A stretch of 64,000 nt of DNA from Amnibacterium endophyticum (GTDB taxonomy: Bacteria > Actinomycetota > Actinomycetes > Actinomycetales > Microbacteriaceae): assembly GCF_042680685.1 (NCBI RefSeq), contig NZ_JBHUEA010000001.1, positions 62,001 through 126,000 on the forward strand, in the 5' to 3' direction. The first letter of the stretch is position 1. Every line of letters starts with the position of its first letter. Below are positions 1 to 7,879 of the stretch, one piece after another. The notes under the pieces were generated by a model, which did no database searches, was not told the origin of the DNA, and saw nothing but the letters and a program-made list of their open reading frames with translations. The position numbers and the translations under genes are program-made.

Positions 1-531
1 GTCGCGGAGCGCGGGACGCCGTTCGGCGTCGATCGCGGCGAGCGGCTCGTCGAGCAGCAGCAGCGCCGGCTCCCGTGCGAGCGCTCGCACCAGCGCGACG
101 CGGGCGGCCTGACCGCCCGAGAGCGCCGCCGGCCTTCGCGCCGCGAGCGCGTCGAGACCGGCGTCGTCCAGCAGAGCCGCGGCACGCCTCCTTGCGGCTC
201 CACGTCCCGTGCCGGCGGTCCGGAGCCCGAACGCGACGTTGTCGAGCACGGTGAGGTGCGGGAAGAGCGGCGCCTGCTGCTGCACGAGCCCGACCGGACG
301 GCGCTCGGGCGGCAGCAGCACGCCGGCGTCGGGGTCGTCGAGCACGATGTCGCCGAGCACGATCCGACCGGCCGTCAGCGGCAGCAGCCCGGCGATCGCG
401 GCGAGCGCGGTCGACTTGCCGGCGCCGTTGCGGCCGAGCAGCGCCACGACCCGGCCGGGCGGCACCGCGAGCGCCGCGTCGAGCCGGAAACCGTCCCGCT
501 CCACGACGAGGCGGGCCTCGAGGCCGGTCAC
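1..531 (-). CDS. modC: Molybdate ABC transporter ATP-binding protein ModC (3' end beyond window)
   Basis: The ATPase of the molybdate importer, energising ModB at the inner face of the membrane. The first 177 residues are in the window and the reading frame is open at base 1. Walker A (GRNGAGKS, about residues 33-40), the LSGGQ signature (about 137-141) and Walker B followed by DEP (about 157-163) are all visible. The C-terminal TOBE regulatory half, if present, lies outside. The GTG start at 531 overlaps the modB stop by 4 bp (GTGA), so translation is coupled to modB. Assignment as ModC rather than another ABC ATPase rests mainly on the modA-modB neighbours. Confidence 0.88.
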   Translation of the reverse strand, partial: MTGLEARLVVERDGFRLDAALAVPPGRVVALLGRNGAGKSTALAAIAGLLPLTAGRIVLGDIVLDDPDAGVLLPPERRPVGLVQQQAPLFPHLTVLDNVAFGLRTAGTGRGAARRRAAALLDDAGLDALAARRPAALSGGQAARVALVRALAREPALLLLDEPLAAIDAERRPALRD

Positions 532-1349
532 CCGGCGAGCCCGCGCAGCCAGCGGTCCCGCAGCGCGACGAGGACGGCGAGCGCGACGACGACGAGGACG
601 ACGGCGATCGCCGTCGCGGCCGCCGGATCGGTCGCGAGCGCCAGGTAGGCGGCGACCGGCAGGGTCTGGGTCACGCCGGGGAGGCTGCCGGCGAAGGTGA
701 TCGTCGCGCCGAACTCGCCAACGGCCCGCGCGAAGGCGAGCACCGCGCCCGCCGCGACGCCCGGGGCGGCGAGCGGCAGCAGCACGCGCGAGAACCGGAT
801 CCAGGGCCCCGCGCCGAGCGTTGCCGCGGCGGCGAGCTGCCTGCGGTCGACGGCGCGGAGCGCGCCCTCCACCCCGAGCACGAGGAAGGGCAGCCCGACG
901 AAGGTCTGCGCGACGACGACCGCCGCGGTCGTGAACGGGATCGTGATCCCGAAGCCGCGGTAGAGCGGCTCGCCGATGAGGCCCGTGCGGCCGAGCAGCA
1001 GCAGGAGCGCGACGCCGCCGATGACGGGCGGCATCACGAGCGGCGTGGTGATCAGCGCGCGGACGAGCCGGCGCAGCAGCGGCGGCCAGGCGTCGGCGCC
1101 CGCGAGCAGCACGGCGAGCGGCACCCCGACGACGACGCAGCACCCCGTCGCGGCGGCCGCGGTGCCGAGCGACAGCCCGAGCGCGGGCAGCACGACGTCG
1201 CCGGTCAGCAGCGCGGGCAGCTGCGGCCACGGCGCCCGGACGAGCAGGGCGACGAGCGGCCCGACGAGCAGCAGCAGCCCGAGTCCCGCCGGCACGAGCA
1301 GCGCGCGCGGGGCGCGCAGCGCGGGCGCCGCTCCCCTAGCGCGGCGCAA
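528..1349 (-). CDS. modB: Molybdate ABC transporter permease ModB
   Basis: Membrane channel subunit of the molybdate importer, 273 aa, with several hydrophobic helices. The conserved cytoplasmic coupling loop of this permease family appears as AAATLGAGPW, followed by AVGEFGATITFAGS, a stretch typical of ModB and CysT/W-type permeases. The start shown is TTG at 1349, inside the end of modA (14-bp overlap). A later GTG is possible, because the first 20 or so residues are Arg/Ala-rich and not conserved. It is part of the four-gene unit regulator-modA-modB-modC. Confidence 0.88.
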   Translation of the reverse strand: MRRARGAAPALRAPRALLVPAGLGLLLLVGPLVALLVRAPWPQLPALLTGDVVLPALGLSLGTAAAATGCCVVVGVPLAVLLAGADAWPPLLRRLVRALITTPLVMPPVIGGVALLLLLGRTGLIGEPLYRGFGITIPFTTAAVVVAQTFVGLPFLVLGVEGALRAVDRRQLAAAATLGAGPWIRFSRVLLPLAAPGVAAGAVLAFARAVGEFGATITFAGSLPGVTQTLPVAAYLALATDPAAATAIAVVLVVVALAVLVALRDRWLRGLAG

Positions 1350-2157
1350 GGAACCCGGCCGCCTGCAGCGCGTCCCCGCCGTTCGACACCACGAAGTCGG
1401 TCCACGCCTCGGCGAGCGCCGCGTTCCGCGACTCGGTCAGGGGTGCGATCGGATAGCTCGTGAGGGCCTCATCCGCCTGCGGGATCGCGATGCCCTCGAC
1501 CTGGCCGGCCGCGGCCTCCACGTCGGTCGCGTAGACGAGGCCGGCGTCGGCCTCCCCCGTCCGCACCTTGGTCAGCACGGCGGTGACGTCCGGCTCGTAG
1601 CTGTCGGGCTCCGCGGCCACGCCCGCGAGCCGGAACGCCTTCTGCGCCGCGGCGCCGCAGGGCACCTCCTTCGCGCAGACCACCACGGTCCGCTTCGCGT
1701 CGGCGAAGTCGGCGAGCCCGGTGATGCCGGCCGGGTTCCCCGCGGGCACCGCGATCTCGAGCCGGTTGCGCGCGATCACCACCGGGTCGGCGGCGGTGCG
1801 GCCGGCGTCGACCACGGTGCGCATCGTGGTGGTGCTCGCGGCGGCGAACACGTCGACCGGCGCTCCGCTCACGATCTGCGCGGCGAGCGCGGAGCTGCCG
1901 CCGAAGCTGAAGTCGATCGACGTCCCCGGGTACTGCCGCTCGAACTGGGTCGCGAGCTCCGGCAGCACCCGGTTCAGGCTCGCCGCCGCGTCGACCGTGA
2001 TCGAGCCGGTCAGCGGCGGAGCGGTGGAGGCGCGCGGCGCCGCGGACGACGGCGTCGCGGAGGGGCCGGTGCCCTGCCGGCCGGTGCCCTGCCCCGTGCA
2101 GCCCGTGAGCACGAGGAGCAGCGCGACGGGCAGCGCGGCCAGCGCCCGGGCGGTCAC
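1336..2157 (-). CDS. modA: Molybdate-binding lipoprotein ModA
   Basis: Periplasmic-type molybdate receptor anchored by lipid, 273 aa. The signal peptide runs through ALPVALLLVLTGC, with lipobox LTGC giving a lipidated Cys at about residue 20. The mature part carries ModA-like segments: ITVDAAASLNRVLPELATQF, the serines of FGGSSALAAQI, and APVDVFAAAS. A Thr/Pro/Ser-rich linker separates the lipid anchor from the binding domain. The GTG start at 2157 overlaps the stop of the upstream regulator (GTGA), so the gene is translated with it. Confidence 0.9.
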   Translation of the reverse strand: MTARALAALPVALLLVLTGCTGQGTGRQGTGPSATPSSAAPRASTAPPLTGSITVDAAASLNRVLPELATQFERQYPGTSIDFSFGGSSALAAQIVSGAPVDVFAAASTTTMRTVVDAGRTAADPVVIARNRLEIAVPAGNPAGITGLADFADAKRTVVVCAKEVPCGAAAQKAFRLAGVAAEPDSYEPDVTAVLTKVRTGEADAGLVYATDVEAAAGQVEGIAIPQADEALTSYPIAPLTESRNAALAEAWTDFVVSNGGDALQAAGFLAPR

Positions 2158-2570
2158 CGCGGGGCCTCCGCCCGCTCGACGACGACGGTGGTCGCCTTGA
2201 CCGACGCGGTGGCGACGACGCCGGGCTCGAGCGCCAGCTCGTCGGCGGCCTCGCGGCTCATCAGCGAGACGAAGCGGAAGGGCCCCGCCTGCACCTCGAC
2301 CTGCGCCATCACCGCGCCGCGGACGACGCGCGTCACGACGCCGGTCACGCGGTTGCGGGCGGAGCTCGCGCCGTGCGCCGGCTGCATCCGGGCGAGCGGC
2401 GACTCGGCGGCGATGCGCTCCGCGAGCCCGGCGAGCTCGGCCCCGTCGACGGTCGCCGGCCCGCTCGCGCGGTCGACGCCGATGCGGCCGGAGTCCGCCC
2501 AGCGGCGCAGCGTGTCGTCGCTCACCCCGAGCAGCGCGGCGGCGTCGGTGAGCCTGATCCGATCGACCAC
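2154..2570 (-). CDS. Mop/TOBE-domain molybdate-binding regulator with excisionase-type HTH
   Basis: A 138-aa two-domain protein. Residues 1-55 form a MerR/excisionase-like winged helix (RLTDAAALLGVSDDTLRRW). Residues about 68-136 form a TOBE/Mop domain (NRVTGVVTRVVRGAVMAQV), the fold that binds molybdate or tungstate. It is the first gene of the mod operon, so it probably senses molybdate and adjusts mod expression, although a storage or molbindin role is possible. The GTG start at 2570 follows a good AGGGG ribosome site. The regulatory role is inferred from domains and position; family membership is clear. Confidence 0.82.
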   Translation of the reverse strand: MVDRIRLTDAAALLGVSDDTLRRWADSGRIGVDRASGPATVDGAELAGLAERIAAESPLARMQPAHGASSARNRVTGVVTRVVRGAVMAQVEVQAGPFRFVSLMSREAADELALEPGVVATASVKATTVVVERAEAPR

Positions 2571-2770
2571 GGCGCCCCTTCCGCAGATGCGCCTTATATC
2601 CTACTCAAGGGCCGCAGCCGCGTCGCCCTTGGACGCGCGTACCCGCTTCTGCGGACTAATTCGCTCCTCGGTGACGGATTCGGCGCTGCTGCCGTGCAGA
2701 TCCGTCACCACACGCCGAAGACGCGCTGCGGAGCCGCGGCGCGCAGCGCCCGGCGACGCGCGGCAGGATC
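2571..2770. promoter_or_regulatory. Divergent promoter region between the mod operon and moeB
   Basis: This 200-bp gap separates the minus-strand mod operon from the plus-strand moeB operon and includes a patch richer in A+T than its surroundings (about 2592-2605). Read on the minus strand it contains TAGGAT and TATAAG, possible -10 boxes about 30-40 nt before the GTG of the regulator gene. I could not identify a convincing -35 element or a molybdate-regulator dyad, so exact promoters are not assigned. Confidence 0.3.
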
Positions 2771-3832
2771 GTGGACGTGACCGCGCTCGACGCCCGCTGG
2801 ATCCGGCAGACGACGCTGCCCGGCTTCGGCGCGGGCGGGCAGGAGCGACTCGCGGCGGCGCACGTCGTCGTCGTGGGTGCGGGCGGCCTCGGCTGCGCCG
2901 TGCTCCCGGTGCTCGCCGCCGCCGGGATCGGCCGGCTGACCGTCGTGGACGACGACGACGTGGAGCGCTCCAACCTGCACCGGCAGACGCTCTACGGCCC
3001 CGGCGACGTCGGGCGGTCGAAGGCGCAGGTCGCCGCGGAGCGCCTGTCGGCGCTCGGCGCCCGGGTCGAGGCGGTCCGGGTCCGGGTGGACTCGGCCGCG
3101 GCGACGGCGCTCGCCGCGGACGCGACGCTGCTCGTCGACGCGACGGACGACCTCGACGCCCGCTACGCGCTCGACGACGCCGCGGCGACCGCCGGCGTCC
3201 CGCTGGTCTGGGGGTCCGCCGTCGGCACCGCCGGGCAGACGGGGGTCGCGGACGCCCGCCGCGGGCCGCGCTGGCGCGACCTGTTCCCGGTGCCGCCCAG
3301 GCCGGAGGACGTCGCGACCTGCGCCGTCGCGGGCGTGCTGCCGAGCCTCTGCACCACCGTCGGCGGGCTGATGGCCTCCGAGGTGCTGAAGACCCTGACC
3401 GGGCTCGGCCTGCCGCTGATCGGCGCCGCGCTCATGGTGGACGCCGCGACCTCCGAGGTCAGACGCATCGAATACGGTGCGGCGGACCCGTACCAGGAGG
3501 AGGAGCGCGTGGCGAGCATCGAGGAGATCGACGCGACCGAGGCGGCGAAGGCGGTGCAGGAGGACCAGCGCGTCCAGCTGCTCGATGTGCGGGACCCGTG
3601 GGAGGTCGAGGTCGCGCAGCTGCCGGGCGCGACCGTCATCCCGCTCGGGGAGCTGGCCGACCGCACGGACGAGCTCGACGCGTCCCGCCCGGTGCTCGCC
3701 GTCTGCCACGGCGGCGTCCGCAGCCTCCGCGCGGCGCAGGTGCTGCAGCGCGCGGGCTTCGACGTGAAGTCCGTGCGCGGCGGCATCGACGCGTGGAGCC
3801 GCACCGTCGACCCGTCGATCCCCCGCTACTGA
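2771..3832 (+). CDS. moeB: Molybdopterin-synthase adenylyltransferase MoeB with C-terminal rhodanese domain
   Basis: E1-like enzyme that adenylates the C-terminal Gly-Gly of MoaD. A fused rhodanese domain (MoeZ-type) can then load sulfur. The nucleotide-binding GAGGLG is at residues 36-41 and the catalytic Arg lies in SNLHRQ (R71). The rhodanese domain spans about 250-353 with the active Cys in CHGGVRS (C312). Oddly, the zinc-binding CxxC pairs of classical MoeB are missing: the usual Cys-rich segment before FPxPP reads WRDLFPVPP. A GTG start at 2771 is used; GTG 2777 is an alternative. The moeA start overlaps its stop (ATGA). Confidence 0.88.
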   Translation: MDVTALDARWIRQTTLPGFGAGGQERLAAAHVVVVGAGGLGCAVLPVLAAAGIGRLTVVDDDDVERSNLHRQTLYGPGDVGRSKAQVAAERLSALGARVEAVRVRVDSAAATALAADATLLVDATDDLDARYALDDAAATAGVPLVWGSAVGTAGQTGVADARRGPRWRDLFPVPPRPEDVATCAVAGVLPSLCTTVGGLMASEVLKTLTGLGLPLIGAALMVDAATSEVRRIEYGAADPYQEEERVASIEEIDATEAAKAVQEDQRVQLLDVRDPWEVEVAQLPGATVIPLGELADRTDELDASRPVLAVCHGGVRSLRAAQVLQRAGFDVKSVRGGIDAWSRTVDPSIPRY

Positions 3833-5019
3833 TGACGCGGCGCCCGGTCGAGGCGCACGCGCGGCGGGTCGCGGACCTGGTCGCGCCGGCGCTCGAGCGG
3901 GTGCCGGAGACCGTGCCGCTCGCGGCCGCGCTCGGCCGGCTGCTGCTCGATCCCGCCCGCGCGGCGGGGCCGATGCCGCCGTTCCGGAACTCGCAGATGG
4001 ACGGCTACGCGGCGCGCGCCGCGGACCTCGCGGGCGCGCCGGTCGTGCTGCCCGTCGACGGCGTCGTGCCGGCCGCGGCGGGCGCCCCGCCGGCCCTGGC
4101 ACCGGGGCGGCTGCAGAAGGTGATGACCGGGGCGCCGCTGCCGGACGGCGCCGACTGCGTCGTCCCGGTCGAGCGCGCGGAGCCGGCGGACGGCGGCGTG
4201 CGGATCCTCGACGCCCCCGCGGCGGGCGCGTACGTGCGCGAGGCCGGCAGTGACGCCGACGCAGGCGCGGTCCTCGTGCGCTCGGGCGTGCGTCTCGCAC
4301 CGCGGCACCTCGCCGCTGCGGCCGCGGGTGGCGCGGACCGCCTCGTCGTCGCCCGGCGGCCGCGCGTCGCGGTCCTGGCGACGGGGGCGGAGGTCGTGCC
4401 GCCGGGTGCGCCGCTCGCGTTCGGCCAGGTCCACGACGTCAACGGCACGGCGATCGCGGCGCTGGTCGCCGAGCACGGCGGCGACCCGGTGCTCGTGACC
4501 CTGACCCCCGACGACCCGACCGAGTTCGCGGCCGCGCTGCACGAGGCGACCGCCGCGGCGGACCTCGTGCTGACCGCCGGCGGCGTCTCGCAGGGCGACT
4601 TCGAGGTCGTGCGGCAGGTGCTCGAGCCCCTCGGCGCGGACGTCGCGGAGGTCGCCATGCAGCCGGGCGGCCCGCAGGGCACCGCGGTCGTCGACGGCGT
4701 CCCCGTGCTCTGCTTCCCGGGCAACCCGGTCTCCGCGCAGGTCTCGTTCACGGTGTTCCTCCGGCCGCTGCTGCGCGCCGCGGCCGGCCTCGACCCGATC
4801 GAATCCCGGTGCCTGCCGCTCACCGTCCCCGTACGGCGATCCCCCGCCGGTCGGCGGCAGTGGCTGCGGGGCGTGCGCACCGACGGCGGCGTCGCACCCG
4901 CCGGCGGTCCCGGCTCCCACCTGGTCGCGGCGATGGCGGCGGCGGACGTGCTGATCGACGTGCCCGAGCAGACCACCGGCCTGGACGTCGGGGAGGTCGT
5001 CGCGGTCCTCCCGCTCTGA
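3832..5019 (+). CDS. moeA: Molybdopterin molybdenumtransferase MoeA
   Basis: Inserts molybdate into adenylylated molybdopterin, the last step of Mo-MPT synthesis, in the cytosol. At 395 aa it has the usual length. Recognisable MoeA blocks are PPFRNSQMDGYA near residue 45, TGAPLPDGADCVV near 101, AGGVSQGDFE and PGNPVSAQVSF in the central molybdopterin-binding domain, and the C-terminal beta domain. The ATG overlaps the moeB stop by 4 bp, which sets the start although the open frame runs far upstream. It is cotranscribed with moeB and, after 22 bp, moaC/mogA. Confidence 0.92.
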   Translation: MTRRPVEAHARRVADLVAPALERVPETVPLAAALGRLLLDPARAAGPMPPFRNSQMDGYAARAADLAGAPVVLPVDGVVPAAAGAPPALAPGRLQKVMTGAPLPDGADCVVPVERAEPADGGVRILDAPAAGAYVREAGSDADAGAVLVRSGVRLAPRHLAAAAAGGADRLVVARRPRVAVLATGAEVVPPGAPLAFGQVHDVNGTAIAALVAEHGGDPVLVTLTPDDPTEFAAALHEATAAADLVLTAGGVSQGDFEVVRQVLEPLGADVAEVAMQPGGPQGTAVVDGVPVLCFPGNPVSAQVSFTVFLRPLLRAAAGLDPIESRCLPLTVPVRRSPAGRRQWLRGVRTDGGVAPAGGPGSHLVAAMAAADVLIDVPEQTTGLDVGEVVAVLPL

Positions 5020-5041
5020 CGCACGCCGCGAGAATGGGGAC

Positions 5042-6046
5042 GTGAGCTCCTCCCTGACCCACGTCGACGCCGACGGCCGGGCGCGCATGGTCGACGTCGG
5101 CGGCAAGGACCCGACCCGTCGCGAGGCGGTCGCCGCGGGCCGCCTCGTCACGACGGCGGAGGTCGTCCGGCTGCTGCAGGCCGACGGGCTGCCGAAGGCC
5201 GACGCGCTGGCGACCGCCCGGATCGCCGGGATCGCCGGCGCGAAGCGGACGAGCGATCTGATCCCGCTCTGCCACCCGCTGCCGCTCGACGCGGTCTCGG
5301 TCGACCTCGTCCCGGACGGCGTCGCGGTCCGGATCGAGGCGCGGGCGACGACGACCGGCCGCACCGGCGTGGAGATGGAGGCGCTGACCGCCGTCGCCGT
5401 GGCCGGGCTGACCCTGCACGACATGGTCAAGGCGGTCGACCCGGCGGCGACGCTGACCGACGTCCGGCTGCTCGAGAAGACCGGCGGCAAGCGCGGGCAC
5501 TGGACGCGCGAGGACGCCGGATCGCCACCGCCGGCTGCGCGGACCGGCGGCGGGCGGGTGCTCGTCGTCTCGACGGGCGCGGCCGCCGGCACCCGGGAGG
5601 ACACCACCGGCCCGCGGATCGCCGCCTGGCTGCGCGGCCTGGGGCTCGAGACGCCGGAGGCCACGGTCACGGCCGATGCGGACGTGGCGGGCGCCCTCCG
5701 CGCCGCGCTCGCGGACGGCCCCGACGTGCTGATCACGACCGGCGGCACCGGGGCGAGTCCGACCGACGGCACGCCGGAGGCGACCTCCGCGGAGCTCGAC
5801 CGGGCGCTGCCCGGCGTCGCGGAGGCGCTGCGGGCGCGGGCGGGCACGCCGACCGCGGCGCTCGGCCGCGGGCTCGCCGGCGTCGCGGCCGGCACGGTCG
5901 TCGTGAACCTCCCGGGCTCCGCGGGCGGCGTCGACGACGGCCTGACCGTGCTGGCCGACCTGCTGCCGCACCTGCTGCGCCAGGTGCGCGGCACCACCGA
6001 CCACGAGCACGGCGCGCACCAGTCCGCGCCGCACGACGTCCGATGA
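5042..6046 (+). CDS. moaC: Bifunctional MoaC-MogA/MoaB fusion protein
   Basis: Two molybdenum-cofactor enzymes in one chain of 334 aa. Residues 1 to about 160 are MoaC (cyclic pyranopterin monophosphate synthase), with SDLIPLCHPLPL, TGVEMEALTAV and KAVDPA. A short Ser/Pro/Gly-rich linker leads to a MogA/MoaB domain (about 170-334), which adenylates molybdopterin, with TTGGTGASPTDGTPEA and NLPGS. The gene therefore supplies an early and a late step of the pathway. The GTG start at 5042 follows a purine-rich ATGGGGA. Such fusions are known in actinobacteria. The moaE ATG overlaps its stop. Confidence 0.9.
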   Translation: MSSSLTHVDADGRARMVDVGGKDPTRREAVAAGRLVTTAEVVRLLQADGLPKADALATARIAGIAGAKRTSDLIPLCHPLPLDAVSVDLVPDGVAVRIEARATTTGRTGVEMEALTAVAVAGLTLHDMVKAVDPAATLTDVRLLEKTGGKRGHWTREDAGSPPPAARTGGGRVLVVSTGAAAGTREDTTGPRIAAWLRGLGLETPEATVTADADVAGALRAALADGPDVLITTGGTGASPTDGTPEATSAELDRALPGVAEALRARAGTPTAALGRGLAGVAAGTVVVNLPGSAGGVDDGLTVLADLLPHLLRQVRGTTDHEHGAHQSAPHDVR

Positions 6047-6459
6047 GCGGCGTCGCCCTCGCCCGCGTCACCGAGGCCGCCCTCGACGCCGCCGAGGTGG
6101 AGCGCGCGGTGCTGACCCGCGCCGACGGGGCGCTCGTGACCTTCCGCGGCGTGATCCGCGACCACGACTCCGGCCGCGGCGTCGAGCGGCTCGACTACTC
6201 CGCGCATCCGGAGGCGGAGCGCTTCCTCGCCGACGTCTGCGCCGGGCTCGCGGAGCGGACCGGCCTCGTCGTCGCCGCCGCGCACCGCATCGGGCGGCTC
6301 GAGATCGGCGACGTCGCGCTCGTCGCTGCGGTCGCGGCGCCCCACCGCGCCGAGGCGTTCGCGGCGTGCGGCGAGCTGGTCGACGCGATCAAGGCCGGCG
6401 TGCCGATCTGGAAGCGCCAGCACACCGCCGACGGCGCCACCGAGTGGGTCGGCCTCTGA
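6043..6459 (+). CDS. moaE: Molybdopterin synthase large subunit MoaE
   Basis: Large subunit of molybdopterin synthase, which transfers two sulfurs from MoaD thiocarboxylate to precursor Z. At 138 aa it has the expected size. It carries VTFRGVIRDHDSGRGV, LDYSAHPEA, AHRIGRLEIGD and the C-terminal VPIWKRQ segment containing the active-site lysines. It overlaps moaC/mogA by 4 bp (ATGA) and ends the moeB operon. Its small-subunit partner moaD lies just beyond on the opposite strand, so the two subunits are convergent rather than in one operon. Confidence 0.92.
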   Translation: MSGVALARVTEAALDAAEVERAVLTRADGALVTFRGVIRDHDSGRGVERLDYSAHPEAERFLADVCAGLAERTGLVVAAAHRIGRLEIGDVALVAAVAAPHRAEAFAACGELVDAIKAGVPIWKRQHTADGATEWVGL

Positions 6460-6461
6460 CC

Positions 6462-6514
6462 TTCATCTTGTAGGCAGATCTCGGCCGAGAGGCCGGATCT
6501 GCCTACAAGATGAA
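6462..6514. repeat. 53-bp palindromic repeat, family A copy 1 (also a terminator-like hairpin)
   Basis: Perfect 19-bp inverted arms at 6462-6480 and 6496-6514 begin TTCATCTTGTAGGC. They continue, after a single bulged T, into CGGCC-GAGA-GGCCG, giving a 24-bp stem with a GAGA tetraloop. It fills the gap between convergent moaE and moaD, where it should terminate both transcripts. Two further elements of exactly the same length and similar arms occur at 26464-26516 and 38837-38889. Confidence 0.85.
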
Positions 6515-6515
6515 A

Positions 6516-6764
6516 TCAGCCGCCGGCGAAGGGCGGGAGGACGTCCACGCGGGCGCGCAGCGGGCGGGCCGGGTCGCGGGTGACGGTGCCGTCGACGAGC
6601 AGGCTGCCGGTGTCGAGCACGCGCTGCATCGCGGGCCCGTACCGGTCGGCCAGCCAGGCGCGGAGGGCCCCGGCGGTCGGCTCGACGGTCACCTGCTCCT
6701 CCGAGCGGCCGGCCGCCTCCTCCGCCGCGGCGAAGTAGCGCACGAGCACCGTCACGTCAGCCAC
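6516..6764 (-). CDS. moaD: Molybdopterin synthase small subunit MoaD
   Basis: Ubiquitin-fold sulfur carrier of molybdopterin synthase, 82 aa, ending in PPFAGG. The terminal Gly-Gly is the site adenylated by MoeB and thiocarboxylated. The beta-grasp start VTVLVRYFAAAEEAAG is typical. The chosen GTG (6764) overlaps the end of moaA by 8 bp. A second in-frame GTG at 6755 would also give a complete protein. It is transcribed with moaA and its stop codon abuts the palindrome at 6462-6514. Confidence 0.9.
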   Translation of the reverse strand: MADVTVLVRYFAAAEEAAGRSEEQVTVEPTAGALRAWLADRYGPAMQRVLDTGSLLVDGTVTRDPARPLRARVDVLPPFAGG

Positions 6765-7821
6765 CGATCGCCCCCATCGAGCGGACCGGGCGGGTGAAGC
6801 CGGCCGCGTCCATCCCGTGCCCCGCCTGCTTCCCCCACATCGCCGTCCGCCAGGCGGCCGCGATCGCCTCGTCGTCCGCCCCGCCGCGCAGCAGGGGCGC
6901 GAGCGGGGTCTCGTCGTCGCCGAAGAGGCAGGAGCGCACGGAGCCCTCGGCCGTCAGCCGGGTGCGATCGCAGTCGCGGCAGAAGGAGCGCGTGACCGAC
7001 GCGATCACGCCGACCGTCGCGGAGGTCCCCGCCACCCGCCACTCCTCGGCCGGCGACGACGGGTCGTCGGGGCGGCCGATCGGCTCGAGCGCGAAGCGTG
7101 CCGAGAGCACCTCGAGCAGCTCGGCGGCGCCGACGAGAGACTCCCGGCTCCACACCCCGTCCGCGTCGAGCGGCATCTGCTCGATGAAGCGCAGGTGCAC
7201 GCCCGCCTCGATCGCCCACGCGAGCAGGTCCCCGGCGCCGTCCAGGGTCTCGCGCATGAGCACGGCGTTCACCTTCACCGGCTCGAGCCCGGCGGCGCGG
7301 GCGGCGCGGATGCCGTCGAGCACCGCGGGCAGCCGGTCGCGACGGGTGAGCCGGGCGAAGTGCTCCCGGTCGACCGTGTCGAGGGAGATGTTCACCCGGT
7401 CGAGCCCGGCCTCGAGCAGCGCGGCCAGCCGCCGGTCGAGCCCGATCCCGTTCGTCGTGAGCGCGATCGCCATCCCCGGTGCGGCGGCGCGCGTCGCGGC
7501 GAGGATCGCGGCCAGATCGGCGCGCATCAGCGGCTCCCCGCCGGTGAAGCGCACCTCCTGCACGCCGAGCCGGTGGTGCGCGATGCCGGCGAGCCGGCCG
7601 ATCTCCGCCGGGGTCAGCAGCACGTCGCGCGGCACCGCGGGCAGGCCCTCCTCGGGCATGCAGTAGGTGCACCGCAGGGAGCACTTCTCCGTGATGGAGA
7701 TGCGCAGGTCGCGGGCGGTGCGCCCGAAGCGGTCGAGCAGGGCGGGCGTGTCCGGACGGTCGCTCGTGTCGACGGCCGCGGGGCGCACCCGGCCCGGCAC
7801 CCCGATGTTCACCGCCGTCAC
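6757..7821 (-). CDS. moaA: GTP 3',8-cyclase MoaA (radical SAM)
   Basis: First step of molybdenum-cofactor synthesis, converting GTP to the cyclic intermediate used by MoaC. The 354-aa chain has the radical-SAM cluster motif CSLRCTYC (C47, C51, C54). The C-terminal cluster motif has C281 and C284 followed by C298. The chain ends in the invariant Gly-Gly pair (GAIGG). TGGEPL and NISLDT are further family marks. The GTG start at 7821 gives the usual length; the open frame continues upstream but is not conserved. moaD follows, overlapping. Confidence 0.92.
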   Translation of the reverse strand: MTAVNIGVPGRVRPAAVDTSDRPDTPALLDRFGRTARDLRISITEKCSLRCTYCMPEEGLPAVPRDVLLTPAEIGRLAGIAHHRLGVQEVRFTGGEPLMRADLAAILAATRAAAPGMAIALTTNGIGLDRRLAALLEAGLDRVNISLDTVDREHFARLTRRDRLPAVLDGIRAARAAGLEPVKVNAVLMRETLDGAGDLLAWAIEAGVHLRFIEQMPLDADGVWSRESLVGAAELLEVLSARFALEPIGRPDDPSSPAEEWRVAGTSATVGVIASVTRSFCRDCDRTRLTAEGSVRSCLFGDDETPLAPLLRGGADDEAIAAAWRTAMWGKQAGHGMDAAGFTRPVRSMGAIGG

Positions 7822-7879
7822 CCGCTCACTCTCGCACGGCCGTGGAAGCATGGGCGCCGAACAGAGGAAGGAGCCCTCG

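Noticed and set aside
976..3831. Long in-frame N-terminal extension of moeA on the plus strand
   Set aside because: It is antisense to modB and modA; moeA starts at the ATGA overlap with moeB (3832).
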